From NCBI RefSeq assembly GCF_004770615.1, contig NZ_RQER01000006.1:186001-250000 (forward strand): a stretch of DNA of 64,000 nucleotides. The letters run 5' to 3'. Positions 18,700 to 24,996 of this stretch are shown here, piece after piece (position 1 is the first letter of the stretch; each line of letters starts with the position of its first letter). Source of the DNA: Leptospira langatensis. Lineage in GTDB: Bacteria > Spirochaetota > Leptospiria > Leptospirales > Leptospiraceae. The notes under the pieces were generated by a model that made no database searches, was not told the origin of the DNA, and saw only the letters and a program-made list of their open reading frames with translations. The position numbers and the translations under genes are program-made.

Positions 18700-19161
18700 A
18701 TGAAAAGAATTTCCACTATAACAATCTTGCTATTAATGAATATAGCGATAAATTGCCTTATTGTAGATGCCACAGGGCTTACGAATACTTATAAGGGAGA
18801 TGAAGCAAAGAGAAGGATTATAAATGCCGCAAAATCCGGAGATTATCTAACTGCACATGCTGCTTTTGCAGCTCAAGGATACACCGGATCTGATCTAGAA
18901 CTGATGACTCTAGTGGATATCCTGTTGGCTTCCGCAATCGATGGTGCCGTTATTAATATCGATAGTTCCCGCTATTACAAGAAGGGAGATGTGCATGCGT
19001 GCGAGGTGCAAATAGCTCTACTAGGAGTTCAATTGGATACCGATTCATTCTCTACGTATTTATTCAGTCCTGCTTGTGAATTGCACCCAGATGGTGAGAT
19101 TATCGATGAGAACATGGGCGGCTCTAATAGTCGATATAAGAAAAAGAAAGAATACCTATAA
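18700..19161 (+). CDS. Leptospira-type small lipoprotein (TIGR04452-like)
   Basis: 153 residues; start ATG after AGGAGAAATAA. Lipoprotein signal MKRISTITILLLMNIAINC (Cys19). The segment VDATGLTNTYKGDEAKRRI fits the pattern I remember for TIGR04452, a lipoprotein family restricted to Leptospira; treat the accession as tentative. The body has three further cysteines (near HACEVQ and SPACEL) and a basic end RYKKKKEYL. A truncated second copy lies at 19904. It is not in either immunity-like family seen nearby, so it may be a passenger. Confidence 0.75.
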   Translation: MKRISTITILLLMNIAINCLIVDATGLTNTYKGDEAKRRIINAAKSGDYLTAHAAFAAQGYTGSDLELMTLVDILLASAIDGAVINIDSSRYYKKGDVHACEVQIALLGVQLDTDSFSTYLFSPACELHPDGEIIDENMGGSNSRYKKKKEYL

Positions 19162-19167
19162 AGTCTT

Positions 19168-19234
19168 CACAACCCGCCAGAGATGCGCAGGGCGCGAAGC
19201 GTCCTGAAAGGATGAGCGGCAGCGAACCCGAAGC
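19168..19234 (+). repeat. structured dispersed repeat, copy C (5' half only)
   Basis: Begins CACAACCCGCCAGAGATG and keeps GGGCGC-GAA-GCGTCC and GGATGAGCGGCAGCGAACCCGAAG, then breaks off into CCGGAAATG. The TCCCGC/GCGGGA hairpin and the GGCGG closing arm are absent. It starts 6 bp after the preceding lipoprotein stop and ends 28 bp before the next start. Confidence 0.8.
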
Positions 19235-19262
19235 CGGAAATGAATGCGGGGGACGCCTTTAA

Positions 19263-19856
19263 ATGAAACTATCTAATCATCTTTTCATACTTATCGCTTT
19301 CCTTCTACTTCTATCAAATTGCCATATAGAAGTCTTGCCGTGGAAATATATTCCGCATCAGGTTACTGACTCGCAAAATAATTTCTTAAGAATGTATTTG
19401 CCCCAAAATTTTGAGGATGGCGAACAAAAGCTGAATATAGATGCCTATATGATTTCCTTTTTACTAGAGGAAAAAGATTCAGTTATGAAACGGTTTGTGC
19501 TCATTAATCCCGATAAGAATTTGAATATAGCTGAATTACGCTGGGGTGTAGACCAATTTAAATTCCAAGCCGGATGTGAGTTGGCTTTTCCGATTCCTAA
19601 TGGGAAGAATAGGTATGAAATAAAATTGGGTAGATTTTTCGGCGGCTTCATTGTAGATCAAATTTTCGATGTAGAACTACAACCGAATCAGTCGCTTAGA
19701 GTTAAAGTCATATATAAAGGCTTTCCAATTCCTGGAGCAATAAGCTGGGAAGATCGGCAAAAAAACGCCGCACACAAATTACTGCGTTTAGAGACAACGA
19801 TCGAGGAATCTTCTGTTACAGGAGCGTATGAACGTTGCAAAGTAGAACAGGTTTAG
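19263..19856 (+). CDS. small lipoprotein, second copy of family II (orphan immunity-like)
   Basis: 197 residues with a lipoprotein signal (HLFILIAFLLLLSNC, Cys near 20). It shares block after block with the lipoprotein at 17906: PWKYIPHQVTDSQNNFLRMY, FEDG, KRFVLINPDKNLN, FQAGCELAFPIPNGK. The match is moderate, so this is an old paralogue rather than a recent copy. No rhs tip precedes it in this cassette; in other polymorphic-toxin loci such orphan immunity genes are common. The ribosome site is poor (GGGGGACGCC before ATG). Confidence 0.75.
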   Translation: MKLSNHLFILIAFLLLLSNCHIEVLPWKYIPHQVTDSQNNFLRMYLPQNFEDGEQKLNIDAYMISFLLEEKDSVMKRFVLINPDKNLNIAELRWGVDQFKFQAGCELAFPIPNGKNRYEIKLGRFFGGFIVDQIFDVELQPNQSLRVKVIYKGFPIPGAISWEDRQKNAAHKLLRLETTIEESSVTGAYERCKVEQV

Positions 19857-19903
19857 TTATTCCTAATTATTGGAAAATAATCAGTTTAGATTTGGAGAAT
19901 TTA

Positions 19904-20050
19904 ATGAATAGAATCTTGCCCATAATGGTCATAACAATAATTTATTTATTTCACAATTGCCTGTTAGTCGATGCAGTTGGCCTTACGAATACTCACAAGG
20001 CTAATGAAAAGATATTGATAGAGCGTTTAGCTTACGTATTTTATACCTGA
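19904..20050 (+). pseudogene. truncated copy of the TIGR04452-like lipoprotein gene
   Basis: The ORF MNRILPIMVITIIYLFHNC followed by LLVDAVGLTNTHKANEK parallels the first 40 residues of the protein at 18700 (IVDATGLTNTYKGDEA), then runs into unrelated residues and a TGA at 20048. Only 48 codons remain out of about 150. The signal peptide and TGGAGA ribosome site are intact, so a short lipopeptide could still be made, but decay after a deletion is more likely. Confidence 0.65.
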
Positions 20051-20134
20051 GGAAAATAACGTTAGCAAAAATCCTTCTGACTCGCTAAAGAATTAGGATA
20101 AACTTTGCAACAGACTAGTTTTGGAAATTTATAC

Positions 20135-20749
20135 ATGAAAAAGGTTATTTTATTAAGTATCATATTTATACTTCAAAAATGCATAGCGGTGACTTCCCTG
20201 GAAGTTGGTGATCTCAATCGATTGAATATAAAGAATTTTGATCCCGTGAGTAAGAGGACAATACTTTTGGAAAGCGATTGGGACTATACCAATAACGGGC
20301 AACGACTTTCCGAGGATGGAATTGCTGAGTATAAAGAAAAAGGAACCGCAAGTTTGAAGACTGAATTGAATAAATATAATTTATTTAATGTCGTAACCGA
20401 AGGAAACGAGTTTAACTATAAGCTAAAAACAAAGTATATGGTAGCTCGGCATTCAAGCTTTGCGTGGGATTTCTTTTCAGCTATCACTTTGCTTATTGTT
20501 CCCACTTCAACTCGAAGCATTTATAAAATGTTTGTAGAATTATCAGATGCAAATGGGACCCGTATCGCAAAATTCACCTACTACGGAAATCAAGAGCTAT
20601 TTTTTGAGTTGTTCTTAATACTTGTCGCCCCGTTTAATTGGTTCCTTTCTGATGAAAATAATGTGTATAAATTATTTGCTCGATCAGCAATTTATGAAGT
20701 ATATGATAAAGTACGACAATATGAAAATCAAAATAAATCTAAACCTTAA
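20135..20749 (+). CDS. small lipoprotein, third member of family I (orphan immunity-like)
   Basis: 204 residues from ATG 20135 (an upstream in-frame start at 20105 gives a less credible N-terminus). Signal MKKVILLSIIFILQKC (Cys16). The central part SFAWDFFSAITLLIVPTSTR, then LSDANGTRIAKFTYYGNQE and ELFLILVAPFNWFL, lines up with TFLWLLSGFTLLIIPQYSD / VIDSSGTKVAF / ELFLLFYMPFDYPW of the lipoprotein at 15500. Two short hydrophobic stretches are inside the mature protein. No known domain. It has no rhs tip in front and lies before repeat copy D. Confidence 0.75.
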   Translation: MKKVILLSIIFILQKCIAVTSLEVGDLNRLNIKNFDPVSKRTILLESDWDYTNNGQRLSEDGIAEYKEKGTASLKTELNKYNLFNVVTEGNEFNYKLKTKYMVARHSSFAWDFFSAITLLIVPTSTRSIYKMFVELSDANGTRIAKFTYYGNQELFFELFLILVAPFNWFLSDENNVYKLFARSAIYEVYDKVRQYENQNKSKP

Positions 20750-20861
20750 TGAGGCTATTCGGTAAAGAAGAAAGAATTCGCCGAGATATGCCTGAATCAG
20801 TAATTAGAGATTTACTACTGAATTAGAATTAAAGTTATAAAAGAAATATTATGGAAACCAA

Positions 20862-20937
20862 CCTCCGCCAGAGATGAGCGGTAGCGAACCCGAAGCAGCT
20901 CGGTCCCGCGAAGCGGGAGGCGGCAAAGAGAAATGAC
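20862..20937 (+). repeat. structured dispersed repeat, copy D (internal deletion)
   Basis: CCTCCGCCAGAGATGAGCGG, then CGAACCCGAAGCAGCTCGG, TCCCGC-GAA-GCGGGA and GGCGG. The GGGCGC/GCGTCC arm found in copies A-C is missing, but the outer CCGCC/GGCGG pair is kept. It ends AAGAGAAATGAC joined to rhs codon GTA at 20938, the same junction as copy B. Confidence 0.82.
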
Positions 20938-21222
20938 GTAGGCTTAGGATTCGCATTCTTGTCCTACCAAGAGGGAATCTGGAGAGCTACAATCAAGTTT
21001 GCAACGCCAGCTTTAATACTCTCACTCGCAAACTGCGACTTCGAACTTCCCGGAGGAAATGGAACCCCACCTTGGGTAGATGCAATCCCGTTCATCGATA
21101 ATACAGCAGGAGCTGGGATCCCAGTGACAGGATACATTTTCTTGCGCCAAGATCATCGTGGCTCGATTATGATGGCCACGGACCAGAACAATCCAGACAG
21201 TAGTTTCCAGATTTCTCCGTAG
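20938..21222 (+). pseudogene. orphan rhs cassette 3: truncated fragment before the RHS core
   Basis: In-frame continuation from GTA 20938 reads VGLGFAFLSYQEGIWRA and follows the main gene closely through LSLANCDFELPGGNGTPPW and the VTGYIFL.QDH.GSI region, then ends in DQNNPDSSFQISP and a stop before the RHS core motif. So the fragment keeps the lipobox-like segment but has neither core nor tip. First start is TTG 20959. It is followed after about 125 bp by an intact phospholipase-like gene rather than by a tip. Confidence 0.8.
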
Positions 21223-21347
21223 TAGTACGGATTGACCGTTTAATACTATTTCGCAGAGATTGAATTCAGGAATACGAAATAAATAATTTATTCTTTCAGC
21301 ATATACTTTTATATCATAATATTACCTTTTGAGAATGGAGGTTTGTT

Positions 21348-22310
21348 ATGACATTTAACTATGCATCCTGGATGGGCGATCACGTTTATAGGAAAAGCTT
21401 ATTAGGCAATATTCCAATTCTTGGAACGCATAATTCTGGCGTTTACAATGGACAAAATACCATTATGGTCAAGTGCCAGGAGAAAAATATACTGGAGCAG
21501 CTTTTTCTAGGTATTCGATGTTTCGACATTCGAGTTCGTGTATCAAACAATTGGTATGTGATGCATCATAACGATCATTGCCCTCCAATTGGAAATGAAA
21601 TTGAACGCCAGCAATACGAAGCCGCTTTGAATTCGATAAAAACTTTCCTTACTATGAAATTACCGCATTATTCGACAGAGAATGAGATAATTTTAATTTT
21701 TCTTTCAGGTTCAGATAATGGAAATCTAACGCCCGAACAGGAATATTATGTTCTTCAGAAAGTGCAAGATGTCTTTGGAGAACTCTTATTTGATAAAACG
21801 CTAACCCCAAACATAACATATGAGCAACTTTTGGAATCGAATCAGCGAGTTTTACTTTTTACAAAGTCACTCAATAAGTTATCAGCAAACGGCGGCAGGC
21901 CCGATTGGGCTCTGGATTGGAATCAATTTGTTCAAGGGACCTGGGTTTCAGAACAATCTCAGTTTGGTGACCCACTTGATTCTATGAGATTGGCAATAGT
22001 TGAGAAGAATGTAACGGATGCTGTTTCAAAAAGAGCAAACGATCTTTTAAATAGCCCGAATGCCTGGCCTTCCACTCAAAAAATCTTTCTATCCTGCGAT
22101 TTTAATATTTGGACAACAAATGTGGGAGGTTTAGCCGAAAGTCAAGTAAACCCAATGGCTACTCGCGTTATAAGAAAATTATCTAGCGATCCTATCTTAA
22201 AAAGTGGAACAAATATCATGAGTGTCGACTTTTTCAATCTCCCGAATACCGATTTGATGGATTCGATAATTCAAGCAAACGATATCATTCGCATGGTTGC
22301 AAAGGGATGA
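21348..22310 (+). CDS. phosphatidylinositol-specific phospholipase C (PI-PLC X-domain) like protein
   Basis: 320 residues, the size of bacterial single-domain PI-PLCs. Conserved pieces: NIPILGTHNSG (His28, the usual first catalytic His), GIRCFDIRVRV (Asp60/Arg62 region) and WYVMHHND (His73 or 74, second catalytic His). ENEIILIFLSG fits the next core strand. Such enzymes cleave phosphatidylinositol or its glycosylated forms to diacylglycerol and cyclic phosphate. There is no signal peptide. The start has a strong GGAGG (21337-21341) 6 nt upstream. The stop codon lies inside repeat copy E. It could be a displaced effector of the Rhs island or an independent passenger; the substrate is unknown. 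Confidence 0.87.
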   Translation: MTFNYASWMGDHVYRKSLLGNIPILGTHNSGVYNGQNTIMVKCQEKNILEQLFLGIRCFDIRVRVSNNWYVMHHNDHCPPIGNEIERQQYEAALNSIKTFLTMKLPHYSTENEIILIFLSGSDNGNLTPEQEYYVLQKVQDVFGELLFDKTLTPNITYEQLLESNQRVLLFTKSLNKLSANGGRPDWALDWNQFVQGTWVSEQSQFGDPLDSMRLAIVEKNVTDAVSKRANDLLNSPNAWPSTQKIFLSCDFNIWTTNVGGLAESQVNPMATRVIRKLSSDPILKSGTNIMSVDFFNLPNTDLMDSIIQANDIIRMVAKG

Positions 22311-22380
22311 GCGGGCGAACCCGGAGCAGCTCGGTCCTGCAAAGCGGGAAGCTGTTAGAAACTTGATCCAAAAAAATTTC
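22301..22380 (+). repeat. structured dispersed repeat, copy E (right border of the island)
   Basis: AAAGGGATGAGCGGGCGAAC, CCGGAGCAGCTCGG, TCCTGC-AAA-GCGGGA, then AGAAACTTGATCC and AAAAATTTC, the same right flank as copy A. The closing arm is changed to GCTGT, so the outer pairing is lost. The TGA of the phospholipase gene (22308-22310) is inside it. Confidence 0.8.
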
Positions 22381-22418
22381 TCCTCGTTTTTTTTCGCTTG
22401 TACTTTCTTTGCACTCCC

Positions 22419-22424
22419 TATAAT
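22419..22424 (+). promoter_or_regulatory. candidate -10 box (TATAAT) of the DoxX-like gene leader
   Basis: A perfect TATAAT with TTGTAC (22398-22403) 15 nt upstream; the spacer is short for sigma-70. Transcription from here would give a leader of about 220 nt before the ATG at 22648. Confidence 0.4.
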
Positions 22425-22429
22425 GACTG

Positions 22430-22640
22430 GCAAATTCTACGGCAAGGAGTCACAGGCCTATGCTGAAATTTCCCGGCAACCGCGCGGACCAACGAGAGAG
22501 GAATCGTCCCTTCCCTACTCGTGAGAAATACCTTACCTCCCTTAAGATTACTAACAAATCCTCCTTCTCCAGACAGAAACGGTTTCGTAATAAAAACAGA
22601 GAAAAAAGGCAGACCTCTTCGCCCTAGTCGTCTTATCATG
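22430..22640 (+). ncRNA. possible structured 5' leader or small RNA
   Basis: No good ORF. Contains CCGCGCGG (22480s), and ACGAG-aga-GGAA-loop-TTCC-cta-CTCGT (about 22492-22522), a nested stem-loop. The stretch GGCCTATGCTGAAATTTCCCGGCAACC has a passing likeness to the core of SAM-type riboswitches, but the other conserved parts of that family are not evident and the downstream gene is not a methionine gene. Kept as a low-confidence candidate. Confidence 0.3.
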
Positions 22641-22647
22641 GCTTTCC

Positions 22648-23013
22648 ATGGAAAGCATTGACGGTAAAACTATCAGCCTCTGGATCATGGCGACTATCTA
22701 TACGATCGCCGGCATCCTTCACTTCGTGATCCCTAAGTTCTATATGAGGATCATGCCACCTTGGATCCCTTATCATAAACTCATGGTACAAATCAGCGGT
22801 GTCGCAGAGATCGCCTTAGGTCTTGGGCTCTTCTTTCCTCAGACAAAAGTATTGGCTGCTTGGGGAGTCGTACTTCTTCTGATCGCTGTCTTCCCGGCGA
22901 ACATTTATCATTTCCAATCCAGGACTCGCAAGGATCCTCCCACTTGGGCCTTGATCCTTCGCTTGCCAATGCAGTTGGTTTTGATCTATTGGGCCTATAC
23001 CTTTACGTATTGA
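22648..23013 (+). CDS. DoxX-like small membrane protein
   Basis: 121 residues with four predicted membrane segments (ISLWIMATIYTIAGILHFVI; a second around VAEIALGLGLFF; VLAAWGVVLLLIAVFPANIY; MQLVLIYWAYTF). The IAGILHF, ISGVAEIALGLGL and VFPANIYHF pieces are typical of the DoxX/DoxX-like family, small four-helix membrane proteins with loosely defined roles. Start chosen at ATG 22648, since the ATG at 22638 meets a stop at once. Ribosome site weak. Confidence 0.85.
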   Translation: MESIDGKTISLWIMATIYTIAGILHFVIPKFYMRIMPPWIPYHKLMVQISGVAEIALGLGLFFPQTKVLAAWGVVLLLIAVFPANIYHFQSRTRKDPPTWALILRLPMQLVLIYWAYTFTY

Positions 23014-23072
23014 TTTCGTAAATTTTTCTTTTCGATGCTTCGGCTTGGAGTAAAATCCTCCGAAGATAATCT

Positions 23073-24908
23073 ATGCGCCTTCGCTTCCTCTTTCCGCTTC
23101 TATTCATATCTCTTTTTTCTCCTTCTCTACTGGGAGAAGAAAGAGTTGTAGAAGGCAAACTCATGCAGTTCGGAAGAATGATCCATGCAGGAGAGGAATT
23201 TATCCAGGTCTTATCCAATGACCTTAGTCCCGAACTTTCCAAGCTCCACAACCAGACCGTTCGTATTCTCTGTGAGATGAAAGGCGCAAACTGCGAGCCT
23301 ATACGTTATGATATCTTTCCCTTTCCCGAGACCAAGGGTCTTACGGATTGGGTCTTGAAAAAGATCCCGAGTTATGTGAATCGGAACCAGTTCGCATTCA
23401 ACCCGACCGTTACTCCTGACGGCAAATCCATTTTCTGGACCGTGAACGCAAAGAAAGGTTCTTATGGAGTGCAAAGGATCTGGTCCTCCGAAAAAGACGA
23501 GAAAGGCTTTTGGAAGGATGGAAAGGAAATGCCTTCTCCTCTCAATAACGATCTTCATTCCGCAGTGATCTCCGTTCTTCCCAGCAATAATGAACTATTC
23601 GTCTTCGGTTCCTTCGGAGATCAGGATTTGCTCAAAGCAATCGATGAGGAGTATAGCGAGAAGGAAAGAGAGCTCGCGAGAACCGTCCGGGACGATCGGG
23701 AATTTCTCTCGAAAGTTGAAGACTTAAAGCATGAATTGCTAAAAAAGAAAAGTGTAATACAGAATCGAGTCCCTCTGTATAGGAGCTATAAGGAGAACGG
23801 CTCTTGGTCCAATCCTTCGATCATTAATTTTCCGGATTTCAACAATCTGTATCGAAAGAAAGGTGCCTCTATTTTCGGTGGATCCACTCTTTCTTCTTCC
23901 GGAAGGATACTCATTTATTCAGTGCAACAGCCCGATTCCTTCGGCAAATTAGATCTCTACGTGAGCGTTCAAAAAGACGATGGTTCCTTTCCTGTGGGAA
24001 CAAATTTGGGAGACATCATCAATACCGGAGAAGAAGAGAAGGCACCCTTTCTAGCCGGAGACGATCGAACTCTTTATTTCTGCAGCGACGGTCATAAGGG
24101 ACTTTCCGTCTATGTTACCAAAAGGATCGGGGATGGTTGGGACCAGTGGACCACACCTGTGGAAGTTTCCGCCAATTTGAAGGGTGTGAATTTCTTCTCC
24201 ATTCCCGTGAACAGTCATTGGGCGTTCGTGAGCAAGGAAGGTCAATTGTACATGGCCTATCTTCCCAAAGCCTTTCGCCCGAATCCTGTCGTATTCGTAA
24301 GCGGCAAGGTTTTGGATGAGGACGGTAAACCCTTGGATGCGGAAATACATTACGAATCCTTAACGCGTTTGGAAAAAAGAGGAAGCGCTAAAAGCGATTC
24401 TAAAACAGGTTCCTTTAGCCTGGTTCTTCCTTACGGCGAGAAATACGGTTTCTACGCACAGAAAGAAGGCCATCTTCCCGTTTCCAAAAATGTGGATCTG
24501 ACCGAATCCAAGGAAGAAGATCTAAAGATGGAAGTGGAGTTTCGTCTTCCGGTACTTGCGGTAGGTCGGCAAATTCTTCTGAACAATATTTTCTTCGATA
24601 CGAAAAGAGTAGAGATCTCCAAAGAATCCGAGCCTGAATTGGACCGTCTTGCAGGGATCTTAAAATTGAATCCCAAACTCAAGATCCTGATCGAAGGTCA
24701 TACGGATAATGTGGGCAAGAAGAAGGACAACCAAGAACTTTCCGAGAATCGTGCCAAGGCAGTCGCCGAATACCTGATGTCTAAACATAATATCGCCGAG
24801 GATCGGGTTCGAGTTGTTGGCTACGGAGATTCCCAACCCATCTCTTCTAACGATTCTCCGGAAGAAAGACAGAAGAACAGAAGAGTAGTTTTACAAATTA
24901 CTGACTAA
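23073..24908 (+). CDS. OmpA-family protein with beta-propeller (PD40-like) repeats
   Basis: 611 residues with a signal peptide (LRFLFPLLFISLFSPSLLG). The middle has repeats of the PD40/WD40-like kind (NPTVTPDGKSIFWTVN; GDDRTLYFCSDG), residues about 100-400. A carboxypeptidase-regulatory-like domain follows (VFVSGKVLDEDGKPLDAEI, about 410-500). The C-terminal 120 residues are an OmpA peptidoglycan-binding domain (LLNNIFFDTKRVEISKES, EGHTDNVGKKKDNQELSENR, VVGYGDSQPIS, NRRVVLQI). It is expected in the periplasm or outer membrane, holding to peptidoglycan. Single gene; starts shortly after the DoxX-like gene on the same strand. Confidence 0.9.
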   Translation: MRLRFLFPLLFISLFSPSLLGEERVVEGKLMQFGRMIHAGEEFIQVLSNDLSPELSKLHNQTVRILCEMKGANCEPIRYDIFPFPETKGLTDWVLKKIPSYVNRNQFAFNPTVTPDGKSIFWTVNAKKGSYGVQRIWSSEKDEKGFWKDGKEMPSPLNNDLHSAVISVLPSNNELFVFGSFGDQDLLKAIDEEYSEKERELARTVRDDREFLSKVEDLKHELLKKKSVIQNRVPLYRSYKENGSWSNPSIINFPDFNNLYRKKGASIFGGSTLSSSGRILIYSVQQPDSFGKLDLYVSVQKDDGSFPVGTNLGDIINTGEEEKAPFLAGDDRTLYFCSDGHKGLSVYVTKRIGDGWDQWTTPVEVSANLKGVNFFSIPVNSHWAFVSKEGQLYMAYLPKAFRPNPVVFVSGKVLDEDGKPLDAEIHYESLTRLEKRGSAKSDSKTGSFSLVLPYGEKYGFYAQKEGHLPVSKNVDLTESKEEDLKMEVEFRLPVLAVGRQILLNNIFFDTKRVEISKESEPELDRLAGILKLNPKLKILIEGHTDNVGKKKDNQELSENRAKAVAEYLMSKHNIAEDRVRVVGYGDSQPISSNDSPEERQKNRRVVLQITD

Positions 24909-24996
24909 TGTCGTTCAGTTCGTTTTTTGTAGTCTTCCCTCCGGAAAGAACGCTTTTCCCTTGAACTTTTCCTTTGCAAAGTCATTCTAATCACGA

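Noticed and set aside
12684..22380. Integron attC sites as the explanation of the repeated GC-rich elements between cassettes
   Set aside because: The elements fold, but I find no RYYYAAC/GTTRRRY core pair at their ends and no integrase gene in the window.
4990..22380. Insertion sequence or transposase within the Rhs island
   Set aside because: No ORF on either strand shows transposase motifs, and no terminal inverted repeats with target duplications were found.
22430..22640. Firm SAM-riboswitch call
   Set aside because: Only the GGCAACC-type part resembles the family; the GGTGC-AATTCC-like half and a methionine-related downstream gene are missing, so it is kept only as a weak leader candidate.
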